NCBI RefSeq assembly: GCF_020783655.1
Contig: NZ_JAJGQH010000004.1
Coordinates: 223,742-287,741, forward strand
Direction: 5' to 3'
DNA length: 64,000 bases
From: Xanthomonas melonis
Lineage (GTDB): Bacteria; Pseudomonadota; Gammaproteobacteria; Xanthomonadales; Xanthomonadaceae
The notes beneath the pieces were generated by a model. It was not told the DNA's origin. It was given only the letters and a program-made list of their open reading frames with translations, and did not search any database. Below are positions 38,927 to 47,917 of this stretch, one piece after another. The first letter of the stretch is position 1. Every line of letters starts with the position of its first letter. A program made the translations under genes and the position numbers.

Positions 38927-40177
38927 ATGGTCGGCGGGCGCGAGGATGTCGTGGTGATCGGTGCCGGTGCAATCGGGCTGGCCACGGCGCTGGCGTTGGT
39001 GGAGGCAGGTAGACAGGTGCGTGTGCTCGACGCCGGCGCGTTGGGCGCCGCCACCTCGCATGGCAACTGCGGCACCATCACGCCCAGCCATGCTCCGCCG
39101 TTGGCGGCGCCGGGCATGATTACGCAGGCGCTGAAATGGATGCTGACGCCGGATGCGCCGCTGTACATTCCCCCGCGTCTGGACCCGGCGTTGTGGCGTT
39201 GGCTGCTGCGCTTCGCGCGGCGTTGCAATGCGCGCGATTGGCAATCCAGTGCGCAGGCGCGTGCAGCCCTGCTGCACGACGCGCGCCAGCGTCTGGACGA
39301 CTGGGTCACCCGTTACGCGCTGGAGTGCGAATTCCGTAGCGATGGGCTGGACTATGTATTCGGCGATGCGCGCCGCTTCGCGACGTACCGCGATCAATGC
39401 GCGCGGCTGGCACAGTGGGGGATCCAGGCGCAGGTGATCGAAGGTGGCGATTACACGCGCCAGGATCCGGCCTTCCGGGCGGGTGTTGCCGGTGCGATCC
39501 ATTTTCCCGGCGACGCGCATCTGCGGCCGGAACGCTACACCGCCGAACTGGCCAGGGTACTGCGCGCGCAAGGTGGGCAGATCGATGAACACTGTCGCGT
39601 GGAAGCGGTGGTTGCCGAGACTGCGGCCGTGTGCGTGCGGACCGCGCACGGGGCGCTGCACGCGCGCGAGTTGGTGATCGCCACCGGGCCATGGTCGCCG
39701 TTGCTGACGGCCCAGCTCGGCCTGCGTCTGCCGGTGCAGGCCGGCAAGGGCTATTCGATCACTTACAGCGCACCCGCCCTGATGCCGCGTCGCCCGGTGG
39801 TGTTGAAGGATCGCTGGGTGTTCGTGGTGCCGTGGCGCGATCGCTTGCGGATCGGCAGCACCATGGAGTTCTCCGGCCACGATACGCGGCTCAATCCCAC
39901 CCGCCTGGCGGCGCTGGAGCGTGCGGCGGCGGAGTATCTGCATGCACCGCGTGGGCCCGCGGTACTCGAGCGTTGGTATGGGTGGCGGCCGATGATCTGG
40001 GACGATGTGCCGGTGCTGGGCAGCGTGCCGGGTCATCCTCACGTCTGGCTCGCAGCCGGACATGGCATGCTCGGAATCAGCATGAGTACCGCAAGTGGAC
40101 AATTGATGGCCGATTTGATCACCGGGCGCGCACCGGCGCTGGACCCGCGCCCCTACCGCGCGGAGCGCTTTGCATGA
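38927..40177 (+). CDS. DadA-like FAD-dependent amino-acid oxidoreductase
   Basis: A 416-residue flavoprotein. The Rossmann FAD motif is VVVIGAGAIGLATALALVEAG at residues 6-26, and the DAO fold follows. Late motifs include GWRPMIWDDVPVLGSVPG and WLAAGHGMLGISMSTASGQL. It matches the D-amino acid dehydrogenase (DadA) and glycine/D-amino acid oxidase group; the oxidation of D-amino acids to keto acids is inferred. TSHGNCGTITPSHAPPLAAPG is the substrate-side region. The stop overlaps the gorA start by ATGA (40174-40177). Confidence 0.87.
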   Translation: MVGGREDVVVIGAGAIGLATALALVEAGRQVRVLDAGALGAATSHGNCGTITPSHAPPLAAPGMITQALKWMLTPDAPLYIPPRLDPALWRWLLRFARRCNARDWQSSAQARAALLHDARQRLDDWVTRYALECEFRSDGLDYVFGDARRFATYRDQCARLAQWGIQAQVIEGGDYTRQDPAFRAGVAGAIHFPGDAHLRPERYTAELARVLRAQGGQIDEHCRVEAVVAETAAVCVRTAHGALHARELVIATGPWSPLLTAQLGLRLPVQAGKGYSITYSAPALMPRRPVVLKDRWVFVVPWRDRLRIGSTMEFSGHDTRLNPTRLAALERAAAEYLHAPRGPAVLERWYGWRPMIWDDVPVLGSVPGHPHVWLAAGHGMLGISMSTASGQLMADLITGRAPALDPRPYRAERFA

Positions 40178-41544
40178 GTGCGCGTCATGACTACGACGTG
40201 CTGATTCTGGGCGGCGGCTCGGGCGGCCTGGCAGCAGGTTTTCGTGCAGCCAGGCATGGCGCGCGCGTGGCGATCATGGAGCCCGGCGAGCTGGGCGGGA
40301 CCTGCGTCAATCTCGGTTGCGTGCCGAAAAAAGCCATGTGGCTGGCCGCCGACCTGGCCGGCAAGATCGAGCTGGCGGGCGCGCTCGGCTTCGACGTGCC
40401 GCGGCCGATTCTGGCCTGGCAGGAACTGGTCACGCATCGGCAGGGCTATATCGCCAACATCCACGCCAGCTATCGGCGGCGTCTCAACGACGACGGCGTG
40501 GTGCTGATTCCGCGGCGCGGCGTGTTGCGGGACAGGCATACGGTCATGGGCGACGACGGCATTCCGGTCAGCGCCGAACATATCGTGATCGCCACCGGCG
40601 CACACCCGCTGCGCCCGGAGATGAAGGGCGCCGAGCTCGGTGAGGTCTCGGACGACTTCTTCAACCTCTGCCATGCGCCGGCACAGGTGGCCATCATCGG
40701 GGGCGGCTATATCGCGGTGGAAATCGCCGGCCTGCTGCAGGCGCTCGGCAGCCGTGTGCACTTGTTCGTGCAGGGCGAGCGCTTGCTGGAGCGGTTCGAT
40801 GCCGAGCTCACGCTGCAGTTGGCCGACAATCTGCGCCATCTCGGCGTGCGCCTGCATTTCGGTTTCAGCACCACCGGTCTGGAGCGCGATGCGCAGGGCG
40901 GTCTGCGCGTGCATGGCCATCCGGCACACCCTCGCGAGCAGGGCAACGACGTGTTCGACAAGGTGTTCTTCGCCATCGGCCGCCGTGCCAATACCGCCGG
41001 CCTGGGGCTGGATGCCGTTGGCGTGGCGCTTGGCGACAAGGGCGAGGTGCGGGTGGACGAGAGCCAGACCACCAGCGTGTCCAACATCCACGCGATCGGC
41101 GATGTCGCCGGAAAGGTCGGGCTGACGCCGGTGGCGATCGCCGCCGGACGCCTGCTGATGGACCGGCTGTTCGGCAACCAGCCCGACGCGCGCATGGACT
41201 ACGAGGGCGTGCCGAGCGTGGTGTTCTCGCATCCGCCGCTGGGGCATGTCGGTCTGACCGAGGAACAGGCGCGTGCGCGCCACCCCGGGGCGGTGCGGGT
41301 ATACCGCAGCAATTTCCGCCCGATGTTGCACGCCCTGGCCGATGCGCCGCAGCGCAGTCTGTTCAAGCTGGTCTGCGTGGGCGAAGAGGAGCGGGTGGTC
41401 GGCGTGCATCTGCTGGGCGAGAGCGCCGACGAAATGCTGCAAGGCTTCGCCGTGGCGGTGAAGATGGGGGCGACCAAACGCGACTTCGATCAGACGGTGG
41501 CGATTCACCCCACCTCGTCCGAAGAGATCGTGTTGATGCATTGA
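40174..41544 (+). CDS. gorA: Glutathione-disulfide reductase
   Basis: A 456-residue class I pyridine nucleotide-disulfide oxidoreductase that reduces GSSG with NADPH. The FAD motif is LILGGGSGGLAAGF, the redox pair is in GGTCVNLGCVPKK, the NADP-binding fold is AIIGGGYIAVEIAGLLQALG, and the C-terminal catalytic motif is HPTSSEE. VNLGCVPKK and HPTSSEE favour glutathione reductase over lipoamide or mercuric reductase. The start overlaps the upstream gene by four bases (ATGA), so they are translationally coupled. Confidence 0.93.
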   Translation: MSARHDYDVLILGGGSGGLAAGFRAARHGARVAIMEPGELGGTCVNLGCVPKKAMWLAADLAGKIELAGALGFDVPRPILAWQELVTHRQGYIANIHASYRRRLNDDGVVLIPRRGVLRDRHTVMGDDGIPVSAEHIVIATGAHPLRPEMKGAELGEVSDDFFNLCHAPAQVAIIGGGYIAVEIAGLLQALGSRVHLFVQGERLLERFDAELTLQLADNLRHLGVRLHFGFSTTGLERDAQGGLRVHGHPAHPREQGNDVFDKVFFAIGRRANTAGLGLDAVGVALGDKGEVRVDESQTTSVSNIHAIGDVAGKVGLTPVAIAAGRLLMDRLFGNQPDARMDYEGVPSVVFSHPPLGHVGLTEEQARARHPGAVRVYRSNFRPMLHALADAPQRSLFKLVCVGEEERVVGVHLLGESADEMLQGFAVAVKMGATKRDFDQTVAIHPTSSEEIVLMH

Positions 41545-41570
41545 GCGGGTGTAGACGGTAGCCGGAATCA

Positions 41571-41753
41571 AGCCCCTCTCCCTGCGGGGGAGCGGTTGGG
41601 GTGAGGGTGGTATCCAAGCGATGGGTCGGTCAACCTTGATCTGATGTTGACCCCCGGACGCCCTCATCGGCCGCTGCATGCCAGGTGATCGTGGCTTGCG
41701 TGGCTGCGCCCGTACCCTCACCCCAACCCCTCTCCCGGGGGAGAGGGGCTTGC
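41571..41753. repeat. Pair of inverted copies of a common intergenic repeat
   Basis: The copy at about 41571-41610 (CCCCTCTCC... GGTTGGGGTGAGGGT) and the copy at about 41709-41753 (ACCCTCACCCCAACC... CCCCTCTCC) are the same element in opposite orientation, separated by 100 bp. Each has an internal CTCTCC/GGAGAG hairpin. A relative of the second type occurs at 60849-60905. This is the short, non-coding repeat class often seen between Xanthomonas genes. The 298-bp gap holds nothing else. Confidence 0.7.
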
Positions 41754-41842
41754 AGTTTTTCCGTTGCGAGGCTCGTCACTTTCCCTTCGCTTGGAAGGAT
41801 CCGATACGCGCACCCATGCCCGTCAGCTGGCATGCTTGCGCG

Positions 41843-42250
41843 ATGTCGACACCTCGCCGTTCAAGGCCGCCCCCATCTGCCGGTCCTGCCAGGCGAGTCG
41901 CCTCCAAGGGGGAGGCGCTGTCCGGCGAGCGGGCGCGGCTGCGAATTCTCGAGATGATCCACGCGATTCCGACGGGCGAGGTCGCTGGTTACGGGGAAGT
42001 TGCTCAGCGCGCCGGCCTGCCGGGCCGTGCGCGGCTGGTGGCGCGCGTGCTCAGCGGCAACGATGATCCGCAGCTGCCATGGCATCGGGTGCTGCGCAGC
42101 GATGGGCGCATCGCGTTTGCGCCAGACTCGCCCGGCTACGACGAGCAATGCCGGCGCCTGCGTGCCGAAGGCGTGCAAGTGGTGCAGGGGCGGGTGCGCC
42201 GTGCCACCGCCGCGCAGCGGCTGGATGCGGCCGTGTGGGGGCCTTCATGA
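41843..42250 (+). CDS. Alkyltransferase-like protein (ATL, MGMT family)
   Basis: A 135-residue protein of the O6-methylguanine-DNA methyltransferase fold. The active-site PCHRV is replaced by PWHRV (DDPQLPWHRVLRSDGRIAF), so the acceptor Cys is lost. This is the defining mark of ATL proteins, which bind O6-alkylguanine and hand the lesion to nucleotide-excision repair rather than repair it. The DNA-binding helix is in IPTGEVAGYGEVAQRAGLPG. The N-terminal 35 residues are basic and low-complexity. The ATG at 41843 is one of two options; 41816 would add nine residues. Confidence 0.87.
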   Translation: MSTPRRSRPPPSAGPARRVASKGEALSGERARLRILEMIHAIPTGEVAGYGEVAQRAGLPGRARLVARVLSGNDDPQLPWHRVLRSDGRIAFAPDSPGYDEQCRRLRAEGVQVVQGRVRRATAAQRLDAAVWGPS

Positions 42251-42290
42251 CGCTGCCGCTATCATGGGGCGCATACCGAAGGATGCCGCC

Positions 42291-42980
42291 ATGCCCCAGT
42301 TGCCGCCCGTCACCAAAGCGTTGTTGATCGCCAATATCGGCCTGTTCCTGCTGCAATGGGCCGTGGGCGACCTGGGGGGCGGGGCCCTGCCTTCGGACAG
42401 CGTGCTGTCGTGGCTGATGCTGTGGCCGCTGTCCAACGGCTTCGACGCGTTCTCGCCCGGCGCCAGCTTCATGCCGTGGCAGTTGCTGACCTACGCGTTT
42501 CTGCATGGTGGCTTCAACCACCTGTTCTTCAACATGCTGGCGCTTTTCATGTTCGGCGCACCGCTGGAGCAGACCTGGGGCCAGAAGCGTTTTCTGACCT
42601 ACTACCTGGTCAGTGTGGCCGGCGCCGGCGTATGCCAACTGCTGATGGCCTGGCTGACCCAGAACGGTGCGCCGGTGGTCGGCGCGTCCGGCGGCGTGTT
42701 CGGCCTGTTGCTGGCGTATGGCATGTTGTTCCCGAATCAGCGGGTGATGCTGTTGTTTCCGCCGATCCCGATGAAGGCCCGCACCTTCGTGATCGTGTTC
42801 GGAGCGATCGAACTGTTGCTCGGCGCGACTGGGTGGCAGCCGGGCGTTGCGCATTTCGCGCACCTGGGCGGCATGCTGTTCGGTTGGCTGATGATCCGTT
42901 ACTGGCGCGGCCAGCCGCCGTTCGGGGGTGGCAAGGGCGGTCGCAAGGGGCGCAAGCCGCCGCTGCGTGTGGTGCGTTGA
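42291..42980 (+). CDS. Rhomboid family intramembrane serine protease
   Basis: A 229-residue, six-helix inner-membrane protease. The catalytic Ser is in GASGGVFGLL and the His in AHFAHLGGMLFGWLM. The helix-2 histidine and asparagine are in FLHGGFNHLFFNMLALFMFG. It cleaves membrane proteins within or near their TM segments; targets are unknown. The C-terminus is a basic cytosolic tail (GGKGGRKGRKPPLR). The ATG at 42291 has GAAGGA upstream; an earlier ATG at 42264 is less likely. Confidence 0.93.
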   Translation: MPQLPPVTKALLIANIGLFLLQWAVGDLGGGALPSDSVLSWLMLWPLSNGFDAFSPGASFMPWQLLTYAFLHGGFNHLFFNMLALFMFGAPLEQTWGQKRFLTYYLVSVAGAGVCQLLMAWLTQNGAPVVGASGGVFGLLLAYGMLFPNQRVMLLFPPIPMKARTFVIVFGAIELLLGATGWQPGVAHFAHLGGMLFGWLMIRYWRGQPPFGGGKGGRKGRKPPLRVVR

Positions 42981-43027
42981 GCCAAACGGCACGGTGCCGC
43001 TCCTACGGAATTTCGCAGGCGGTGGAC

Positions 43028-43058
43028 AAAAAAAGAGCGCGGATTCCGCGCTCTTTTT
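43028..43058. terminator. Bidirectional terminator between rhomboid and M13 genes
   Basis: An A7 run, GAGCGCGG (43035-43042), loop ATT, CCGCGCTC (43046-43053), then T5. It is a good terminator for both converging genes. Confidence 0.9.
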
Positions 43059-43078
43059 CATTGCCGCCGGCTAGATGA

Positions 43079-45094
43079 TCAGCGCCAGAGCTTGATCTGC
43101 TCGGCGTCCACGCGCTGCATCGGCTGGCCGGCCTTGCAGCTGAACGCCGCACCGAATTCCGGCATGTTGGACAGCGGACCATTGGTGCGCCACTGACCCG
43201 GCGCGCGGATGTCGGCGCTGGCGCGCTGCACCGCTTCGTTTGGCGACAGCTGCTGTGCCCACAGGCCGGCCCAGGCGGTGAAGAAGGCCTGCTTGTCGGC
43301 CTCGGTCGCCGCCGGCTGTGCCTTGCCGAAGGCCTGCCAGGCCAGTTCGACGCCCGCGAGGTCAGCCAGGTTTTCTTCGGCTGTCTGCGCGCCATTGACC
43401 TTGACGTTGGGCACGCCCGGGTACGGGTAAGCGGCGTACTGGTTGGCCACCTTGCCGGTCAGCTGGGTCCACAAGGTCTTCTCGGCCGGGGTCCACCAGT
43501 TGCGCAGCTCGCCCTTGGCGTCGACCAGCGCGCCCTTTGCGTCGATCGCGCGGGTGAGTTCGTGCGCGACCAGCGCGCCGTAAGCCCCGTACTGTGCCGC
43601 CGGCGTGCCGCCGGCGGACAGCACCGGCGCCTGCAGCACGGCTGCGGTGACGATCAGGCGGTTCTGCGCGATGTCGTAGGCCACGGCGGGCTGCTGCGGC
43701 AGCACGTCCCAGCGACGGTCGGCGTTGCCCTTGCCGATGCGCTTCATTTCTTCGCGATGGCGCCAGGTCGACGCGATCAGCATGTTGCCGCCGAAGCTGC
43801 CGCGGCCCATCGGTTGTACGGTGTAGTCCAGGTCGCGGCGCGGTGCGCCGACTTCGATCTTCATCGCAGCCAGCTTGGCCTTGGCCTCGGCAACCGCCTG
43901 GCCGTTGCCCCAGCCGGTGCGCTCCAACGCCGCCAGCTGCGCATCGCGCACCTGATCGGCAATGGTTTCGGCCTGGCGACGCGTGTCGCTGCTCAGGTAG
44001 CGGGCCACGTATTCGCGGCCGAGCATCGGGCCGGCGGCCACGTTGATCGCGTCCAGCACCTGCTGCCAGCGCTGCGGCGGCACCGCTTCGCCACGCAGCA
44101 GGCGGCCGCGGAACTGGTATTCGGCGTCGTGGAAGCTCTTGGACAGGTACGGCGCCATCGCATCGCCCACGCGCCAGCGCAGGTAGGCCTTCCACTGCTC
44201 CGGCTTGATGCTGACGATCATGCTGTCGAGCTGCTTGAACATGGCCGGGTCGGCCATGGACACCAGATCGTCCTTGACGCCCTGCGCTTCCAGGAAGTCG
44301 GCCAGGCGCAGGTTCTTGTACTGCTTGGTCAGCTCCTTGGTGGCGATCGGCGCGTAGTTGTTGAACGGGTTGTTGATGCCCTGCACCGATTGCGCGCTAC
44401 GTGCCAGTGCGGTTTCGATCTGCAGCACCGAGGCGGCGTCGGCGTCGAGCTTGTCGGCGGCGGTGCCGGTCAGCGCCAGGATCTGCTTGACGTAGGCGCG
44501 ATAGCGGCCCATCAGCGCCTGGGTGTCGGCATCGGTGCGGGTGTAGAACGCCGGGTCGGGCAGGCCCATGCCACCCTGCATGAAGTAACCGATATGGCGG
44601 TCCAGCGCCTTCAGGTCCACGTCCGGGCCGAAGTTGAAGCCCACCGGGATGCCGACCTGATGCAGCGCCGCGATCGAGGCGGGCACGTCCTTGGCCTTCT
44701 TGATCGCATCGATGCGCGAGAGCAGCGGGGCGATCGGGTTGGAACCGTCCTTTTCGACGGCAGCTTCGTCCAGACCGCTGGCCCAGAAGTCACCGAGCAG
44801 CTTCTGCACGTTGCCTTGCGGTGTCTTCATCGACGCGTCCAGCAGCTCGCGCTGCTGCTGCAGGGCGCGCTCGGACAGCTGACCCAGTGCGGTCACGGCG
44901 CCGGCCTGCGGCACCGGATTGGCCTTGAGCCAGCCGGCATTGGCGTAATCGTAGAAATTGGTGCAGGCCGCCGAGACCGCGGGAGCCTTGGGCGCCGCGG
45001 CCTTCTTCTTGCGAGCGGCGTCGGCGTCGGGGGCGGACAGCAGCGAGATCAGGCTGAAGCCGAGAGCGAGGGCAAGCGGGCGAATGGTGGGCAT
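43079..45094 (-). CDS. M13-family peptidase homologue with altered zinc motif
   Basis: A 671-residue neprilysin/PepO-like protein with a signal peptide (LALALGFSLISLLSAPDADA) and, unlike its two neighbours, no lipobox. The M13_N and M13 domains are both full length. The zinc motif, normally HExTH, reads HELTR at residues 511-515: the second His is Arg, coded by CGC at 43550-43552. The third ligand motif remains (EENLADLAG). The C-terminal SNMPEFGAAFSCKAGQPM matches the family. Loss of a zinc ligand should abolish or strongly reduce peptidase activity, so this may be a pseudo-enzyme. The ATG at 45094 puts the signal peptide at the start. Confidence 0.9.
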   Translation of the reverse strand: MPTIRPLALALGFSLISLLSAPDADAARKKKAAAPKAPAVSAACTNFYDYANAGWLKANPVPQAGAVTALGQLSERALQQQRELLDASMKTPQGNVQKLLGDFWASGLDEAAVEKDGSNPIAPLLSRIDAIKKAKDVPASIAALHQVGIPVGFNFGPDVDLKALDRHIGYFMQGGMGLPDPAFYTRTDADTQALMGRYRAYVKQILALTGTAADKLDADAASVLQIETALARSAQSVQGINNPFNNYAPIATKELTKQYKNLRLADFLEAQGVKDDLVSMADPAMFKQLDSMIVSIKPEQWKAYLRWRVGDAMAPYLSKSFHDAEYQFRGRLLRGEAVPPQRWQQVLDAINVAAGPMLGREYVARYLSSDTRRQAETIADQVRDAQLAALERTGWGNGQAVAEAKAKLAAMKIEVGAPRRDLDYTVQPMGRGSFGGNMLIASTWRHREEMKRIGKGNADRRWDVLPQQPAVAYDIAQNRLIVTAAVLQAPVLSAGGTPAAQYGAYGALVAHELTRAIDAKGALVDAKGELRNWWTPAEKTLWTQLTGKVANQYAAYPYPGVPNVKVNGAQTAEENLADLAGVELAWQAFGKAQPAATEADKQAFFTAWAGLWAQQLSPNEAVQRASADIRAPGQWRTNGPLSNMPEFGAAFSCKAGQPMQRVDAEQIKLWR

Positions 45095-45424
45095 CGAGAA
45101 GAAGGTGGCCAGAGTAAAGTCGGCGGAGTTTAGCAAGGCCGGGGGCCGCAAAGGCGGGCGAGCCCTCCGTCCGTGCCCGATGCGGGCGCTTGCATGAACG
45201 CGACAGGTCCGAACGCGGGAGGAGGGCTGCGCATCCTGCCGCCGTGCTGGAAGCGCTCGTAGGTGGGCAGTCCACGAACTGAAGCGGTTAACGACACGTC
45301 GCGAGCAGGCGTCAGGTGGGACGGACGGTACTCTGGAACCGGAACGTACGCGCGCGGCACATGCCGCTCCTGGTGCCCGCCGCGCCGGCCTGGCGGTTGC
45401 GCGGTAATGGTATCGACTGCTTTC
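45095..45424. other. Spacer between the first two M13 genes
   Basis: The 330 bp hold the presumed promoter of the gene at 43079. I see no clear terminator for the upstream M13 gene, so read-through is possible. No convincing gene. Confidence 0.3.
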
Positions 45425-47527
45425 TTACCAGATCACAACGCGGTCTTTCTCGGGCCGCACCATCGCATCGCCTGGCTTGCAGGAAAACGCCTTGGCAAAT
45501 TCGGGCATGTTCGACGGTGAGGCAATGGCGCGTAGACGGTCGGGTGCGTGCGGGTCCCTGGTCAGCAACATCATCTCCTGCTGCTCGCGCGCCTGTCCAC
45601 GCCAGCTACGGGCAAAACCGAGAAAGAACCGCTGGTCGGGACTGTAGCCATCGATGACGACTGCGCGTTCGGGGTGGCGGCGCAGCGCGGCCTGCAGTGC
45701 GTCGTAGGCGACGTTGGTTCCGCCGAGATCTGCAATGTTTTCACCAAGGCTGAGTTTCCCGTCGACGCGTAGATCCGGATGATTCGGCAACGGGACGTAG
45801 GCATTGAACTGCTCGACCAGTTTGTCAGCGCGTTGTTCGAAGGCCTTGCGGTCTTGCGGCGTCCACCAGTCGACATTATTGCCAGAACCATCGAACTTGC
45901 TCCCTTCGTCATCGAAGCCATGGGTTGCTTCGTGCCCGATCACGGCACCGATGCCGCCGTAGTTCAATGCGTCGTCAGCGTTGGGATCGAAGAAGGGCGG
46001 TTGCAGGATTCCAGCCGGAAAGCTGATGGAATTGCTACTTGCGCTGTAGTACGCGTTGACGGTTTGCGGGGTCGTCGACCAGCGCTTGCGGTCGGTGGCC
46101 TTGCCGATCTGTGCAATATCGTAGTAATGGTTGAACTTGGCGGCTGCTTGCAGATTGCGCTGATATGCGCCGGGGACGAGTTCCAGCCCGGACCAGTCGC
46201 GCCAGGTATCCGGATAGCCGATCTTGGGCAGGAATGTACTCCACTTGGCGATCGCTTTCGCTTTGGTTTGCGTACTCATCCAGTCGACGTTCTGGATGCG
46301 TGTCTTGAGAGCGGCACGGACGTTGTCTACCAACTCGCTGGCGCGTTGCTTGGCCTCTGGCGTGAAGGCCTGTGCAACGTAGAGCTGGCCCAGGCCCTCG
46401 CCCATGGCGGCATTGATCGAGCCCAGCACGCGCTTCCAGCGCGGCTGTTGCTCGGGTTGCCCCGACAGTGTCTTGCCATAGAACGCGAAGTTGTTATCGA
46501 CGAAGGCTTTGCTGAGATTCCTGGATGCGTCGTCGATGGTATGGAAGCGCAGATAGGCCTGCCACTGCGCGATTGGCGCGCTGGCGAGCAATCGATCGAA
46601 TTCGACAAAGAAGCGTGGCTGCGATAGCGAGAAGCCTGCACCGACATCCACGGCCTGGGCAGCGAAGAAGGTGGACCATGCAAAATGCGGGGTGAGTTTT
46701 TCAGCCTCGGCGACGCTGACCCAGTGATATTGGTTCTTGGGATCGCGTGCGTCGACGCGCGAAAGACTGGCCGCCGCCAGCCGCGTTTCGAGTGCAAGCG
46801 CATCCTTTGCCTGTTCCCTGGCTGTTGCCGCGCTACTGCCGGTCAACTCAAAAGATTTTGCGATATAGGTCAGGTAAGCCTCGCGAATGCGGGCGTGCGC
46901 AGCGGAGGTATAGAATTCCTTTGTCGGCAATCCGAGGCCTGCCTCGTTGGCGAAGCCGATCTGCATGTTCGCATCGCGGTAATCCGCATCCGCGCCGAAC
47001 TTGAAGACCAACGAATCGCCTTCTGCAAATCGGCGGGAGATGTAGTCGGCAACGTCCTTGCCCGAGGTCAGGCTGGCGATCGCCTCGAGCTGGGCTCGAA
47101 TCGGCTGGGCGCCGGCTGTCTCGATGGCCGCTTCATCCATGCCGGCTGCGTACAGCAGTCCGATTCTTCGTGCGACCGGATCGGGTTGTTGGTCCGCGCG
47201 TTCTGCTGCGCGTTCGGCGATCTCGCGCTGGATGAGCAGGCTCTTATCGACGAGAAGGTTGATGACGCCCCAGGACGTACGATCGGCGGGAATGGGGTTG
47301 GCCTTTTTCCAGGCACCGTTGACGAATGCGTCCAGGTTCTGACACGGGCTGGTGGTTGCATCGAGTTCACGGATATCGAACGCAGGCTTCGGTGTTGCGG
47401 CTGGTCTTGGCGCAGGCACCGATGCAGCGGCTTTTTCCTGAGTACTGCTGTCATCTGCTCCACGCCGGCAGCCTGTCAGGGCCACCATCAGGGCGAGCGC
47501 AAGCGCGGAGATCTTGGTCGGTGACAT
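45425..47527 (-). CDS. M13-family metallopeptidase, lipoprotein
   Basis: A 700-residue PepO/neprilysin-like zinc peptidase. The signal peptide ends in a lipobox (MVALTGC, Cys near residue 19). The catalytic motif is HEATH at residues 532-536 in VIGHEATHGFDDEGS. The ligand Glu is in GENIADLGGTN. The C-terminus is CKPGDAMVRPEKDRVVIW, where CxxW is typical of M13. The family cleaves short peptides. The base composition looks lower in GC than the other two M13 genes. It could be co-transcribed with the genes on either side, but spacers of 330-390 bp argue for separate promoters. Confidence 0.93.
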   Translation of the reverse strand: MSPTKISALALALMVALTGCRRGADDSSTQEKAAASVPAPRPAATPKPAFDIRELDATTSPCQNLDAFVNGAWKKANPIPADRTSWGVINLLVDKSLLIQREIAERAAERADQQPDPVARRIGLLYAAGMDEAAIETAGAQPIRAQLEAIASLTSGKDVADYISRRFAEGDSLVFKFGADADYRDANMQIGFANEAGLGLPTKEFYTSAAHARIREAYLTYIAKSFELTGSSAATAREQAKDALALETRLAAASLSRVDARDPKNQYHWVSVAEAEKLTPHFAWSTFFAAQAVDVGAGFSLSQPRFFVEFDRLLASAPIAQWQAYLRFHTIDDASRNLSKAFVDNNFAFYGKTLSGQPEQQPRWKRVLGSINAAMGEGLGQLYVAQAFTPEAKQRASELVDNVRAALKTRIQNVDWMSTQTKAKAIAKWSTFLPKIGYPDTWRDWSGLELVPGAYQRNLQAAAKFNHYYDIAQIGKATDRKRWSTTPQTVNAYYSASSNSISFPAGILQPPFFDPNADDALNYGGIGAVIGHEATHGFDDEGSKFDGSGNNVDWWTPQDRKAFEQRADKLVEQFNAYVPLPNHPDLRVDGKLSLGENIADLGGTNVAYDALQAALRRHPERAVVIDGYSPDQRFFLGFARSWRGQAREQQEMMLLTRDPHAPDRLRAIASPSNMPEFAKAFSCKPGDAMVRPEKDRVVIW

Positions 47528-47917
47528 GGGCGTCGATTGTAGTGAGGGACGCCCAGCATAGGCGGACACATCTGCGGGGGGGCATGCGCTGAGTTTTATT
47601 GAGGATTGCGTGCAAGACTGCGTGCAGGATTGCACGTCGCCGTTGTCTGCAGCCGGTATCGAGGACTATGGGAACCCACCGAGCCATGACGGCCATGCGC
47701 AGCGATGGCGTCGTAGGCGAATGGAGCGCAGCATGCGCTGCCCTGGTAGGCGTCTTTCGACGCATGTCGGGAGAGATTGTCGAGGGTGGTAAGGGAGTGG
47801 TCTGCATCGGTCGCCGGTGCAGGCCGTCGATCGATGCAGCCAGGTGAACCGGCCGTCTCCCCAAAAAAAGCGGCGATCTTTCGATCGCCGCTCGTTCGTT
47901 CTACAACGACCGCGTAG
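47528..47917. other. Spacer between the second and third M13 genes
   Basis: It contains the terminator of the third M13 gene (47863-47891) and the promoter of the second. A short repeat with core GATTGCGTGC / GACTGCGTGC / GATTGCACG lies at about 47605-47637. No convincing gene. Confidence 0.4.
47863..47891 (-). terminator. Terminator of the third M13 gene
   Basis: An A7 run, then GCGGCGATC (47870-47878), loop TTTC, GATCGCCGC (47883-47891). The A-run is the U-tract on the minus strand. It lies 26 bp past the stop codon. Confidence 0.85.
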
